A stretch of DNA of 64,000 nt from Henricia sp. BOLD:AAB3569 (GCA_037783545.1 JBBELK010000008.1:387001-451000); one strand, 5' to 3'. Counted from the stretch's first letter, positions 20,201 to 30,592 are shown. A program made the numbers and translations. Notes: generated from the letters alone by a model not told the origin.

Positions 20201-23200
20201 TCCTTTCATACAGTGAATTGTTGTCATTTTGCCTCGAAATTAGAATCACACCCAAATATTTTCAGCTGGTTATGTCCTGCATTGGTTTGAGATATTCTTG
20301 ATTGGAAAACAAACAAAAAAGAACTACTTACATTGCCGTTTTTCAATAAAAAAAACGTCTATTTCCGACAATCTTCTACGAATAAATCTGTCGTTACGAT
20401 GTGACCAGCTAAAATAAAGTTGGCTAGGCTTAACGCTTGGGGGCGCTCCAGCATTTTCGGAGTCGACTCCGATTCCAAAAAAGAATCCGAATTCTATTCC
20501 AGATCGTTTAAATTTTTCGTATGAAAACATACGTGTACATTGCGATTTCTTATTGTGTCCAGGACAACCCATTCTAATCGATACCAGTGTGGAGTCGCGC
20601 CAAAGTTCGACGTGGTTTTTTTTTGCGAACGTACAGTTGGTGTGCCTCTACGGAGGCCCAATGAGAGTACGGGTGGCGATCTTATGTCACGCGCATTTAG
20701 TGTATAGTTTCGTTTGACGTTCTCTTTGGGCGTCCGTCAATGCACAACTACACATTTGCAATCGTTATAAGGAGTACGAAAGATTTCTTCGTCGAAGATT
20801 GTCGGAAATAGACGTTTCTTATTCAAAAACGGCAATGTAAGTAGTATTTTTTATTTGTCTTTTAATCAATAATATATAAAACCACTACAGGAAACCACTA
20901 GCTGGAAATAGTTGGGTGTGATTCTAATTTCGAGGCAAAATGACAACAATCCATGTATGAAAGGGGTTCCTTCTGTCCCTACGGGAAATCCCGTAGGGAC
21001 AGATTCATTCTGTCTAGAGTGAACATTGCCAAACAGACCAGCGCCATTTTGAGAAAAAAAACGTCACATTCGCTACTGGGGAAAATAGGGCAACTTACAC
21101 GAGCTACATTCTCCAAAATTTTTGTAGTTGGAAGAACAAATACCCCACATTACGATGGTGGCCAGTTTCCCCACAATACCACACTTGTTCAGCTCGCAAT
21201 TATCTCTAACATAACCAAATTTGAAGGCATACAAAATATTCATGAGCTCGGCGCACGGATCTCTGCTATTTACTTGTTTGGGTAATTTGCTGAGACTTCC
21301 ACATAATATTTTTCTTTACACAACCGCAGAGCGTGGAGGTACCCCTGGTACCCGAAGCCCTGTTTTAGGGGAGAGTCGTGCGTGAACAAAACGGATTTAG
21401 AGTGTGTTGAGGTATAGCAGCGGTAGGGCTACACTCGGTCTCATATCGTGCAGCATATAGCTCCATGTAGTCTTTATACCGTAACGAATAGCCGCCATTT
21501 TGTGGGGCACCTTTTGTTACTTAAACCGTTCAACAATGTGCAACCATGCATATCTTCAAGGAACAAAGAAACTGCCCCACGAAATGGCGGCTATTCGATA
21601 CAGTCTATTGATGGTGTGTTGTGTATAGTAGTTTGTTTTCCGTAGCGCCCTGTTTGGCTTGTGAAATGTACATACTGGTAACTCGTCTATTCCAGCTACC
21701 ACACGTGGGTCCATACCGGCATACAGAGTGACCACCCCTCCCTTACGGGGGTCAGCACTTAGATTGTGACATTTTCCCTAACGGTTCTACAATTAGAGCT
21801 TAACAATCGAGGCAATTGAGGTTAAAGGACTGTTTACATAATTTAGCGATGTAGCATAATTGACTTTTTTTTTTTTGATGGTCCTTGTGAAAAAAGATTA
21901 TCAAAATGTCCCGTAATTATCTTTTAAAAAGCTTAAAAGCAACAAAAACGGTCAATGGTCAGGTTATACGCTTTACGAGCTGTTCACCATCGCGTGAGCC
22001 TCACGACTTTGTCGCAAACGATTCGCTCTTCTCTTGACAGCTTTTGCTTTGGGTATATCTCATTTTCTGTTGATGATTTCACTGGACCGCAAGGACCACC
22101 GAATAGGCTTTTTTTCTGTTCGCGGTGTGTGTAGTGCCATGGGGCTTTATGTCATGTTAATTATAATAATAATTGCGTTCTTCTATAGCGCATTTTTAGA
22201 ACTGAAAGAAGTCTTAATGCGCTTCACAATAATGGTTACAAATACATGGACAATATAAATAATGACTATGGCCCGTATTCTAGAACGTTCCTTTAGCGTT
22301 AAGGTAGACTTTAAAGGGCCCCTTATTTAGGATTTTTATCAATGAAATCTATGCTTTAAAACCACTCTACCCAGTTAAAGTCATAAACATCCTATTTGGA
22401 GCTTGCTTTGGGGGTTAAAACGAAGGTTTTTAGTTTTTATGCTAATGCGAATATGCATATTCATGACCAAGGTCACGATGTCACAAGAGGCACAGATAGG
22501 AAAATCACATACAATTGTGCACCAACGATTCCACTTTTTTCTCAATTTTCCTGAAACTTTTGTAATCCATGGCTGTTTGAGTTTGATTTACATCAATTTG
22601 CTACAAGTCCAACTTGAAGTCTTATGTTTTTTCTTAACTTTTCCCTTTTGTCTTCCTTATGTGATGCACTCAAAACAGCGCCCTCTGTCTGTGATTTATT
22701 GCAATGAAATCTCCAAAGTTACAAAAGGCCACCTTTTATTGATTTTACATCCAAACGAACAATAGTATGTCTTGCTGAACAAGTAATCCGTCATTATGAA
22801 GCAAAACTTAGGCACAAAGTTATTTTGGATGTCACAGGCCCTTTAAGTCAACCTTTAGCTAAATTTTATTTCAAGAACCAACCTTTATCTCGGACGCCTT
22901 TAGGTACCTTCCTTTAGCAAAGGTTGGGTCGTTTCAAGAACCTTCCTTCATTACAGGAAATGCTTTATTTTGCCTTAAGGAGGCCTTTAAACGTAAGGTT
23001 GGTCTGGAGTATCTTTTAGTCTTCCTTTAGCAGCCAATGTGCAAGGATCTCTTCTGATACCTCAGCGATGGGTGATTACGTCAACCGACTAGCGCGTTAT
23101 ATGACGTCATTAGGGGTATGCCACGTATCAGGACACGTCTTCCTCAGTTTCAAGAGGATGATTTCAGTGATGACGCCTTTTTTAAAACGCTTTCGGTCCA

Positions 23201-26200
23201 CCAAGGATGGATTTAACCACCGTAGTCAACCCGCACGGCAACACATAACTGCGTACTAGCTGCGTACGGCCTGGCGAGTCTGCACTTCCGGGTTTAATAG
23301 TTTTCTTTATGTTTTCGGCCAGTTTTGGCCGAAAATGGGCGGGCTTTGGATATGCGGGTATGCAAGGTATTAATATTTAACATTTGTCTTGAGCCAATCA
23401 GGAGCTTCATGAGTAGCACGTAATGACGCGACGCATGCATTATGCATGTGATGGCGTCCTCATGTTACGAGAACCGTGACATGATCGATGGATGAAAACA
23501 ACAAATATTCTCGGGTTCGTAGCATTTATTGTACTTGTCTGTTTACGTATTTGATTACACTTCTGGGGGACAACGGTCGTAATACGACAGCTTTCCTGAA
23601 TGATTCGTGGGAGCTCTTAATACTGCCTCGGATGAACAAACTGGGGATCGCAGATCATAGCGTTTTTCAAACAGAACCTCCCGTGCGTCGACCAATGAAA
23701 TGTCAGCTCACGCTGGGGTGGTTTCCCTATTACTGTAATGAGTTTCGCTGGCTGAATGCAGAACCATCAACGCGTTGGGTTTAGGACCGTACCGATACAT
23801 GTACGTGCATAGCGCATGTGTACGTGTGCATAGTCGTAGGGCGGCGCGTTGTGAGCCAATACGTGCAACAGATTCCGTAGGTTGTAAGCGCTTTGTTAAG
23901 TTTTATCTTCAGCGGGCCGTCTAGAAGACAAGCCCAACGCCTTGATCAAGGCTAACACGGGACTAGAAAACTGACATCGTCCTGTTACAACAGCTCATTT
24001 AGGAGCATAAAGGGAGCCTTAGAGAAAGTGTCCCTTCCTTAAAGGGAGCCTTTAAACAATTTGTGGTAAAGGAAGACCTTAACATGAGGGAAGTTAAAGT
24101 GTGGTTCTTGAATACCATTTGTTAAAGGAGCCTTTAGCAAAGGAACTCCTCAATAAAGGAAGCCCCTACGAAGGTCTACTTTAGGCCTATTTAAATGAGG
24201 GTTTTAGAATACGGGCCTTAAAGTTACAAAATAACATACAGTACAATGTTAACGTTTTACAAAAACCATTTCATATACAGATGTGACTTAAAGACAGAGG
24301 CTCGTCAATGCGCGCGTGAGGCCAAATTCGTGCAACGAAATACGCAGCTCCTCAGCAAAGGCATGGGGCTGCGTATTTCGTGGCACGAATTTGGCCTCAC
24401 GCGCACATTGACGAACCTGTGCCTTTAAAGAGAAAGAATCGCCCTTGACGAAAATCCAGCATTTAGGCTTTTTTCGATAGTCCAAACATCCCTCTTGCCG
24501 ACGTGGATTTTTATTTTTTTTTAATTGTCTGTTTTAAGTGGATAAATTGCAAGCAAAAGTGCGCTTTTCAAAAATGAGATTTTCGCGATTTCTGAAACGC
24601 TCATTAGGTATTCATGATATGCGTGTGACCCCGTGACGCAATCCTGAGAAAGAGAAGTCAACACGATTGTTAGCTCCATACGTTTACACGCAAAAAAAAT
24701 GGAAAACCGTCCCCGTTAGATGGTGTTTTTTGAAGAATTTTGTTGGTCCCAAAAGCCAGACATATGCCCAGTAGCTGCGTGGTTGTATGTTTTACCAGAC
24801 ACTATGAAAAAACCATCCTCTTGCAACAGTGCCCCTTTAACGCACTCCCTAACTCCTGCGTACAGTGGCCCTGTTGAAAAAGGCCCCATTTGGCGGTGGG
24901 ACTAGCGACAGAAATCTTGTCGCCTCTGCTGGACCAATCAGAACGCTTGCAGTGCATTGTAGCACGATTGCAGGCATTCAAATGTAACGCGCGCAGATTG
25001 TAAACACCGTGCATGCATGTGATACATGTACTCGGTAATGCTGGCCGTTGTCCGCGTCGGCGATTGGCTGCTATTTAAAGCATACTGGGGAATCCGTTCC
25101 ATAAGGAACGGAACCCAATACAATTTCTGGAAAGTATAGAAATTGTTTCTTTTTGGCATAACATGACCGAATTGATTAAATTACATCAAAATTACTCGGG
25201 CGTGAGTTGGCTCAAGACAACAGCCGGCTCGCTCCACAGATTCGCGTGTATTTCCTCAGGGTATTGTCACGTCGCTTCGCATAGTGGAAATTCCCTGAGA
25301 TCTCAGGATGTGAAAAAACAAGAGCAGAAAGATTTTCTTTTCTATTACCAAGAGAGAGAAACATGAGTCCCTCATTCTAACTTGTACCGGCCGATGTTCA
25401 AACATGTGGGAACTACGCCCGCAGGGAACCGTTCCATGCTGTACACAGACCGCTGTGAATGCCGTTCGTTCCGTGACAAAACCACCCGTCGCAATGCACC
25501 AGTATTTACTTCAAAAGAGCTTCATTGTGAGCCACAATTTCACCGTTATTTCACAAAACAGGTAATAGTAGATTGTTGTCATATTGCATGCAGTTTTTTT
25601 TCACGTTTGTATGATAAACATTCACTTCGTGTATTTTCCATTCAATACTGCGCAGGCCGTTTTGGATGTTTCTCAGGATGACGTCAAAACCCTGTTGATA
25701 AACAAACCAAGTGACCTGGAGCGTTTCAGAATTTCGGGTGAAGAGGGTCGGAACTGCTTTACGTTTTAAGCAAAAGCCTGTCGATTTGTTTGTGAAAAAC
25801 AAGTTGTGATGGTGTTGTAGACACATACACCTCCATGATAAACAGAAAAACTAAACAAATGTGGAAGGGGGGATTCTAGCTGTTTAGGACTGTAATATTT
25901 GGAATATCCAAGGTATGGAATGAACAAGGGGGGGGGGGGGGTGTTTGACCCCCAAAACCCCCCTCTAGATCCGCGCCTGGGGTCACCTGTTTGATTTCTT
26001 TAAACCGGTACTGAAATGGAACCTTATATGAGGTATCCTTCCATTTAGCAGCATAGTAATGCTTCTGCCAGTTATCCTCATGTAGGGATCTATTATAATG
26101 GTGATTATGAGCGTTAAGTTTAACTGCATATATTCACGAGGGTCAGAAAGGACGCTATTAATTTTAACTTGAGTTTTTCTTTTATTCAGGAAATTATCAA

Positions 26201-29200
26201 TCCATTTTAGAATTTTCCCATAAACTCCAAGTGATTAAGATGTCGTAAGCTTTTTCTATGTCAATAAAAACAGAAAGAGTCCTCTCCTTATTAGCGAAAC
26301 CTTTGTTTGATTCAAGTTTGATAATATGGTCTTTGGTGCTAAGACCCTTGCAAAAACCAATCTGTTTATTATTTAAGAGATTCCAAATTAATCTTGAATT
26401 TACCATTTTCTCCATTATTTTACATACATGTATAGTAGAGTTTAATGCAATGGGCCTAAGAAAGGGGATCACACGGATTTTTACTTGGTTTAAGAATTAG
26501 TATAAGAATGGTATCTTTCCAAGCCATATTACGTTAAATATGAGGAGTAGGAATTCACGGGCTTTTGTAGGAATGATATTGCGAATACCGTCTTTGCTGT
26601 TATCAATGGCTTTATTGAGTTCAGACATTGAGTAAAGGTTCATTTATGACCTGAACGTTGTAACTATTAATATACATTTCTGATTCAGTCTTATTTTTAA
26701 ATTGAATAAAAGCTGGGTCATGGTTAGCATTACTACTGACCTTGCTGAAACTGTCAGCAATATAATTGGCTTTGTCTTTATCAGTAATGATGTTATCTTG
26801 ACCGTTTTTCAATATAGGGATAGAGTTGTGAAGGCTTGAGTTATTGATAGCTTTAACTTTTCTCCAGATTTTTCGTTGTGGGGTACAATGATTTATTTCA
26901 CTACAAAATTTTTCCCAGTCTTTACGCTGAACAGATTTGATTGTTCTTCGGGCTATAGCATTAGCTCTTTTATAATTGATAAGATCATCTGGATGAAGAG
27001 TTTTCCCAGAGAGTTTTAAGAGCTTCTTTCTTATTAAGGATATAGCTTCTCTGCACTCATCATTCCGCCACGATTTTGGAGGTTTGTTAGCTCTGGTGAG
27101 ATTAGGTTTAGGAATTGCATAATTTATAGCCGTCTCAAGTTGGGTAAGATATGAATCGTACATAGTATCAATGTCTCGAGAGTTATTGGTTCTTTAATCA
27201 TATCGTTACAGGCTTGTTGGAATTTATCCCAATCAGCTTTCTTATAGGCCCATTGGGGAGTACGGTTATTGGAATTAAGAAAATATTTTGTTTATTAAAT
27301 TGAATAAGGAGAGGACAATGATCACTGCTCCAAGAATCATTAAGAGCATTCCAGTTACATTTAGTGGCAAAGTTAGGAGAGCACAAAGTGATATCTAGAC
27401 ATGACATACTACCCCCAGAGCTAGAGAGGGATTAATTATTGTTCCACTACCATCATTAATACAAACAAGGTTATGTTTTATGAGCAGATCCTCAATGATG
27501 CGACCATTTTTATCAGTGTTTATGACTATTGAAGTCGCCACATATAATACAGTTTTTATCAATTTTATCAATAATATTATTAAGAAGGTTATCATTAAGT
27601 TCCAAACATGGGTTATAAACATTAACTAGTATGTACCAAGGTTGAATGTTATCATCATATACTTCAGCCACTTGGTATTCCAGAGGGCCTTTAGAAGTAC
27701 AGGGGTCGATTTCACCAAACTCTTCGTATGTTAAGGTCCATAATAAGGCTTGCGATGGATCGTAGAACTGCGATGGATCGTGGCTACTATGGGTGCTGTG
27801 ATGAATTTCACCAAACCTATCGTAAGGGTGATGCGTTCGATTATCGATTAGGGATATTTGCATATTTACTCTAAGGCTAATTGCTGTGCTGAATAATGTT
27901 TTTAATAAAACGGTCGTCGGTTACACGAGTTCAAAACGTCTTGGTGTCCGTTTTGCGTAATGCAAGCGCGCGCGTTAAATTTGGCGCGCAGCTTGCAGGA
28001 CGCGTACCAATACATTTTGTACAGTCATCAAGCGCGTGGGCGGTTTTTGTTTTTCGCGTTTTTAAGTCACGCGTAGGACGCGTGTAGAACACGGTATCAT
28101 CATTCAAATTTGTATTCCACGGGTACACGTACGCACACGACGTTGTGGCCGACGCAGACAATGGGTGACTAACTGCAGCGTAGCTTCCGTGTTTTTGCAT
28201 GCAGCAAAAACATCGACACTGAACAGTTTTGAAGCGACACTTTGTTACATGCTAAAATCGTATGTATAAAATTGTAAAATATTATCTTGTTAAAATATTG
28301 CTTAGCATAGAATCTATCAAGAGAGGCAATCAGTTTTTTTGTGGAGCCAGAGTTCGTTTCTTCTTCCTAAAACGGCAAAACCCACGACCATCGTTGGTCA
28401 AAATGCACGCTACGATGACCCATTACCTCATCGTAGCTTACGGTGCGTTGCCATGGCATATATGCATCGGTACACTCATCGCAGGTTTCTTGAAATTGTT
28501 CTTAGGACGCAACACGAGTTAAGCGGTCCTCCCGGTCCTCCCACTGTGCGATTTTTGCCACGAATTAGCTACATAATAATAATAATAATAATGAGATTTG
28601 TAAAGCGCACATATCCACCCTGCAGGGTGCTCAAGGCGCTGTTAACAACAACAATGTCCGGTGATGTTATGACAACCATGGTAGGGTAAGAGTTTACATT
28701 TCTACGTTTTGTCTGGTGAGCTGTGGAAGAACCAGGGGCCTTATACACGAAGCGCTCTTAAATTTGCTCACTAAGAGTGACTTACGAAGAGGTTACGAGG
28801 ACTTTGCGAGGGCTTTGAGAGCATACTAAGTGGTATTCATGAAGCCTTCATAACATACACTTACCGAGATCTTAACTTGCGTGGTCGTTAAATAAGATCT
28901 GATGGTCCGGGGAAATATTTACGCTGACGGTGTTACGCAATGCAAAGTTATTTAGGGCGGACACATTCTCCACAAATCAAGGGACGTGAGCACTGAAAGG
29001 ATGTCCAAGAAAAAGCAGAAACGTGCACGCAAAGCAAACTTTAGTGGAGATGAAGCGGACAAGCTGGTTGGCCTCGTTGAGGTTAACTACAAAACACTTG
29101 TCAGTAAATTCTGCGACACAGCAACTTTGAAGTCCAAAAACGACATGTGGTCTAAAATTACGCGAAAAAAAAACGCGATGAACAATCTCTTAGACTAAAG

Positions 29201-30592
29201 TGGACGTTAAGGGAGCTCAGACCTCCCGCAAGTTACGATGACTTTACGCACACTCTTAAGATTTACGAAGGGATGGTGAATACCACGTAAATTACTAAGA
29301 GGGACTTGCGAGTGGTTTACGAGCTCTTAAGCCCTAAGTCGTCAGTTTGATTAGAACTTTGCGAGTGATTGAGCGGTCTCTTTTTAGATGATTTGGATGA
29401 AGGTTGGCTGGAACTAGATTTAGAAATAGAAGAGCTGTCCTCTTGTGCTTGGCTGATTAGCCGCGAGTTGAGGTTTGTTGCTTTTTCTTTGCTCATCTTG
29501 TTTGATGTTTTGTTGGGACAGTTTGTCCCACCACATATCGGAATCCGAGTTATTTTCATCGTCATTGTCGGCCATGTTGTTTGGGACCGCGCCCAAGGAC
29601 CGATTCGCTGGTATGGAAAGAATTTATTATACAGTCCAAATGCAAATATTTAGTCTCCGAATTTATACTACTGCCTTACCTTTTCGCCAAGAAAATGTAA
29701 AACATGCAAGAGCACAGGAAAGCTTACAGGATTAAACTTAAAAGATGGTAGAAAATATCGAATGGCAGGTCCAATTTGACAAACAAAAACGAAACACGTC
29801 CGACCTCGTCAACGTCCCAACCGAAAGTCTCCTATGGATAGTATTTTGGGGAGGTATTTTATATGATTCTCAGGTTTTAAATGAAATCAGAAAAGTTTTA
29901 TAGAAAATTTTTATAGAAAAATCTGAACACGCTCCTTTAAGTATTGTATAGAAATGTTACTGGTCTACTTACCAAAGAACGTAAAGTACTGGGTAGGGAT
30001 TGTGATTGCATATCAAGACGAATGGAAGATCCAACATTTGAGCGATGAAAGGAAGACATCGTGATGACAAATCTCCGACCAGCATGTCAAACTTTTCGTC
30101 TCGAAGTTTCTTGATGGTAACCGAATCCCGTAAGAGGTCATCACACTCAACGACAAGCAAAGATACGAAATTGTAGCGATCGGTGCCTGTCGCTTTAATA
30201 TATTCCCACCACCATAACATTTTCTTAAAAAGGTTTGTCATTGGTTTTTTCAGAGCCACTTTAGACAAACCCTTGAAGATGCGAATCCGATCCTGTTTTG
30301 TGTAGGATGAATTGAAGACCACGACAGAAAACGGATTTTCGGGGAATGACTGCAGTTCCTTTCCAGAGGAGCTTCTTAAGAAAACCACATTGTGTCCTTG
30401 CTGGGCTAAAACGCCAGCCGATCTCGTCATTGTGTAAAAGTGGCTAGTGTCAACGAGCGAGGTGAAGTACAACAATTTGAACTTTTTCTGGAGAATGTTC
30501 TGGTATTTCCTGTCCACTCTATCACTGCCAACTTGCGTAACGAGCATGCCGTGCGTTACAAACAACAGAGATATAACTGCAATTGTCGACAT
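13983..30592 (-). CDS. UGT: UDP-glucuronosyltransferase-like gene, five exons, intact frame
   Basis: Joining 30592-29973, 18442-18133, 16933-16702, 15689-15470 and 14280-13983 gives 1680 bp, that is 559 codons plus stop, with every junction on GT/AG and the frame kept throughout. UGTs move a sugar from a UDP-sugar to small lipophilic acceptors in the endoplasmic reticulum lumen. Visible features: an N-terminal signal peptide (about residues 1-22), the candidate catalytic His at about 51, its charge-relay Asp at about 174 (in FDMLVGD), the UDP-binding signature in exons 3-4 (GVVLCSLGSFFA, then HKNVKAYISQAGAPAMYEAL with GIPIVGIPL.EDQ.DN), and one C-terminal membrane helix with a short basic tail. 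Length is slightly above the usual 520-535. Which sugar or acceptor is used cannot be told. Confidence 0.92.
14877..15290. repeat. Inverted repeat in UGT intron 4
   Basis: The left arm (about 14890-15025) and right arm (about 15145-15285) are reverse complements with about 10% mismatch by eye; shared words include CTGGGCAATTC, CATTTCAGAGACTTTGA and TTCAAGTTGTTTGATTTTAAAC. The spacer is about 120 bp. It is immediately preceded by a C-run (14817-14833). Probably a foldback MITE; no target duplication resolved. Confidence 0.75.
15470..15689 (-). CDS. UGT: UGT exon 4 (UDP-sugar signature)
   Basis: Acceptor TTTTTGTACAG|AACAC and donor CCCAA|GTAATC. Carries the family signature: HKNVKAYISQAGAPAMYEAL, GIPIVGIPLYEDQLDNA, RGVGLSLD. 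The usual THGG of the signature reads SQAG here, so the signature His (normally contacting the UDP phosphate) is replaced by Gln; the E..D.Q segment that contacts the sugar is kept. Confidence 0.9.
16030..16546. repeat. AT-rich TIR-like element in UGT intron 3
   Basis: The left end (TTAAGGCGTGTGCATTTTCGAT) and right end (ATTCGATTCGTTAGGCACAGCCTTAA) are imperfect inverted repeats, and the flanks of the interior are rich in ATATTCGAT words in both orientations. It could be a decayed hAT-type MITE. Boundaries approximate. Confidence 0.4.
16702..16933 (-). CDS. UGT: UGT exon 3 (start of UDP-sugar-binding domain)
   Basis: Acceptor CTTTACTTACAG|ATCGAA and donor TTATGG|GTATGT. Encodes EFLDSATTGVVLCSLGSFFAV and KFVKWLPLPKV, the start of the Rossmann-like nucleotide-sugar domain. 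In most UGTs the second segment is W.PQ.; here it is WLPLPK, a substitution worth noting at a position near the donor. Confidence 0.88.
17039..17609. mobile_element. TTAA-flanked MITE, 571 bp, in UGT intron 2
   Basis: TTAA at 17035-17038 and 17610-17613 flank an element that starts AGGGGCCCC and ends GCCCT. A second copy at 22315-22842 shares most of its sequence and also has TTAA flanks. TTAA target sites are used by piggyBac and Kolobok; ends starting with purines (AGGG) fit Kolobok better, which is inference. No coding capacity. Confidence 0.8.
18133..18442 (-). CDS. UGT: UGT exon 2
   Basis: Acceptor TTACTTACAG|GTCTGG and donor AAACG|GTACGT. It joins exon 1 to read LWSGLPMEPSYIPVPLLGL, the conserved proline-rich segment followed by LTDRMTLFQRV, as in animal UGTs. 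A 250 bp MITE begins only 18 bp upstream of the acceptor. Phase 0 at the 3' end. Confidence 0.9.
18461..18710. mobile_element. Palindromic MITE, 250 bp, next to UGT exon 2 acceptor
   Basis: The ends CACTGAAAAAATCGCCTGGG and the inverted CACTGACAAATCGCCTGGG continue inward as a long stem (TTATTTTAA.CCGGGGATAGGGTGAAAAATGCAA). The centre holds tandem copies of ACCCAAATTTGGGTAGTTTGT. The flanking CA on both sides could be a 2 bp duplication; CACTG ends recall EnSpm/CACTA-type elements. It ends 18 bp from the exon 2 splice acceptor. Confidence 0.75.
19074..19383. mobile_element. TIR element with CACGGCG minisatellite core
   Basis: The left end GTGTAAAGCTTCAGTCACAT is mirrored at the right by ATGTGACTGTAGCTTAAAGTGT. 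The interior is GC-rich and built from about 10-12 bp variants of TCACGGCG (densest 19175-19240), also partly inverted at 19258-19345. Confidence 0.6.
19380..21470. repeat. Large nested inverted repeat in UGT intron 1
   Basis: Outer arms (19380-19600 and 21290-21470) share inverted words such as CAGGGCTTCGGGTA, GGTACCTC.ACGC and TGCACGATATGA. Inner arms (20202-20390 and 20780-20965) are better matched (CCTTTCATAC, TTGTTGTCATTTTGCCTCGAA, GATTGTCGGAAATAGACGTTT). At the centre (20620-20765) is a smaller inverted element related to the one at 1168-1365. This looks like decayed foldback transposons nested in one another. No transposase. Confidence 0.65.
20972..21003. repeat. Perfect 32 bp palindrome
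   Basis: TCTGTCCCTACGGGA followed by its reverse complement with a two-base centre. It lies just outside the inner arm of the large inverted repeat. Confidence 0.8.
21485..21597. mobile_element. Short MITE with 25 bp inverted ends
   Basis: CGAATAGCCGCCATTTTGTG... at the left and ...CGAAATGGCGGCTATTCG at the right pair over 25 bp with one mismatch. About 113 bp in all. No clear target duplication. Confidence 0.65.
22158..22260 (-). repeat. LINE 3'-tail-like fragment (ATA repeats plus GCGC-TTTCT)
   Basis: ATTATAATAATAATTGCGTTCTTCTATAGCGCATTTTTAGAA resembles the antisense 3' end of CR1/L2-type LINEs as also seen at 28560 and 46741, where ATA repeats precede a word containing GCGC. Likely a severely 5'-truncated copy. 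Confidence 0.45.
22270..24217. mobile_element. Composite TIR element, 1.95 kb, with nested MITE
   Basis: Ends GGCCCGTATTCTAGAAC and ...TTTTAGAATACGGGCC are inverted repeats, with more inverted blocks inside rich in CCTTTAG/CTAAAGG words (22275-23040 and 23990-24215). The 528 bp TTAA MITE at 22315 inserted near its left end. A 98-codon open frame at 23488-23784 has no recognisable domain. The subterminal architecture of repeated CTTTAGC/CCTTAAAG blocks recalls Harbinger/ISL2EU-type non-autonomous elements, but no target duplication is clear. Confidence 0.6.
22315..22842. mobile_element. TTAA-flanked MITE, 528 bp, second copy
   Basis: TTAA at 22311-22314 and 22843-22846. Starts AGGGCCCCTTATTTAGG, ends CACAGGCCCT. 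Near-identical blocks to the 17039 copy but with internal deletions (the ACATGTTG...GCAGCA segment is shortened). Nested in the 1.95 kb composite element. Confidence 0.8.
24292..24424. mobile_element. Palindromic TTAA-flanked MITE, 133 bp
   Basis: TTAA at 24288-24291 and 24425-24428. The arms, from AG(A/G)CAGAGG-like ends through CGTCAATG.GCGCGTGAGGCC and AAATTCGTGC.ACGAAATACGCAGC, are almost perfect inverted repeats around a short loop. The open frames read on both strands are products of the palindrome, not genes. Confidence 0.8.
24430..25990. other. Intron 1 sequence without recognised features
   Basis: No domain-bearing open frame. A G-run of about 13 (25929-25941) and a small CCGTTCC.TAAGGAACGG hairpin near 25088 are the only structures noticed. 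Confidence 0.45.
26000..27863 (-). pseudogene. Decayed LINE with endonuclease and RT
   Basis: Broken minus-strand frames line up as one non-LTR retrotransposon. An APE-type endonuclease is marked by IICGDFNSH (about 27530) and by SWSSDHCPLLIQF (about 27310). A linker region has KPPKSWRNDECREAI and KRANAIARRTIK (27163-26621). The start of RT has RPIALNST..KIMEKMVN.RL and FIDIEKAYD (26470-26210). The frame then shifts, and the catalytic YADD and the thumb are missing. The linker/RT style suggests an I/Jockey/CR1-group LINE; the clade is not certain. It lies in UGT intron 1 in the same orientation as the gene. Confidence 0.85.
27870..28555. other. Intron 1 sequence without recognised features
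   Basis: Open frames on both strands (27896-28200) are overlapping and domain-free. GCGC-rich words near 27960-28080 give CpG-rich composition unlike the flanks. Nothing else recognised. Confidence 0.4.
28560..28690 (-). repeat. LINE 3' end, 5'-truncated
   Basis: (ATA)n followed by ATGAGATTTGTAAAGCGCACAT and CACCCTGCAGGGTGCTCAAGGCGCTG is the antisense of the 3' terminus of CR1/L2-like LINEs. The same arrangement ends the intact-frame LINE at 46741. Only about 130 bp remain. Confidence 0.55.
28735..29340. mobile_element. Harbinger-type remnant, about 600 bp
   Basis: The left end (GGGGCCTTATACACGAAGCGCTCTTAA) and right end (GAGCTCTTAAGCCCTAAG) are weakly inverted and surrounded by repeated CTTACGAAG/CACTCGCAAG words, like the ends of the 34.9-38.3 kb Harbinger element. 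It keeps a fragment of the Myb-like gene (29001-29198) but no transposase. Confidence 0.6.
29001..29198 (+). pseudogene. Myb/SANT-like Harbinger accessory protein fragment
   Basis: An ATG-started frame of 65 codons: a lysine/arginine-rich start, then ANFSGDEADKLVGLVEVNY and SKFCDTATLKSKNDMWSKI. This aligns with the Myb-like protein at 37667-38136 (NFSPGEVERLVELVERNY, SKFSDTVTIKKKQECWKDI). It stops before the third helix. Family role: a DNA-binding partner of PIF/Harbinger transposases (the vertebrate NAIF1 domain is a domesticated relative). Confidence 0.75.
29345..29965. other. Intron 1 5' portion, small ORF only
   Basis: On the minus strand an ATG near 29571 opens about 51 codons rich in D, N, S and Q that end in TAA near 29417. 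There is no domain and no splice context that I trust. No other feature. Confidence 0.3.
29973..30592 (-). CDS. UGT: UGT exon 1 (signal peptide, acceptor-binding half)
   Basis: Starts at ATG 30592 and ends at donor TTTG|GTAAGT. It encodes 206 codons plus two bases. TSHFYTMTRSAGVLAQQGH matches the catalytic-His/donor loop of UGTs, and KFDMLVGDLSSRC carries the relay Asp. The upstream 170 bp before an LTR at 30765 would have to hold the promoter or 5' UTR, unless a non-coding first exon lies further off. Confidence 0.9.

Noticed and set aside
24246..24485. Two opposing frames with almost the same peptide
   Set aside because: Both are translations of the 133 bp palindromic MITE.
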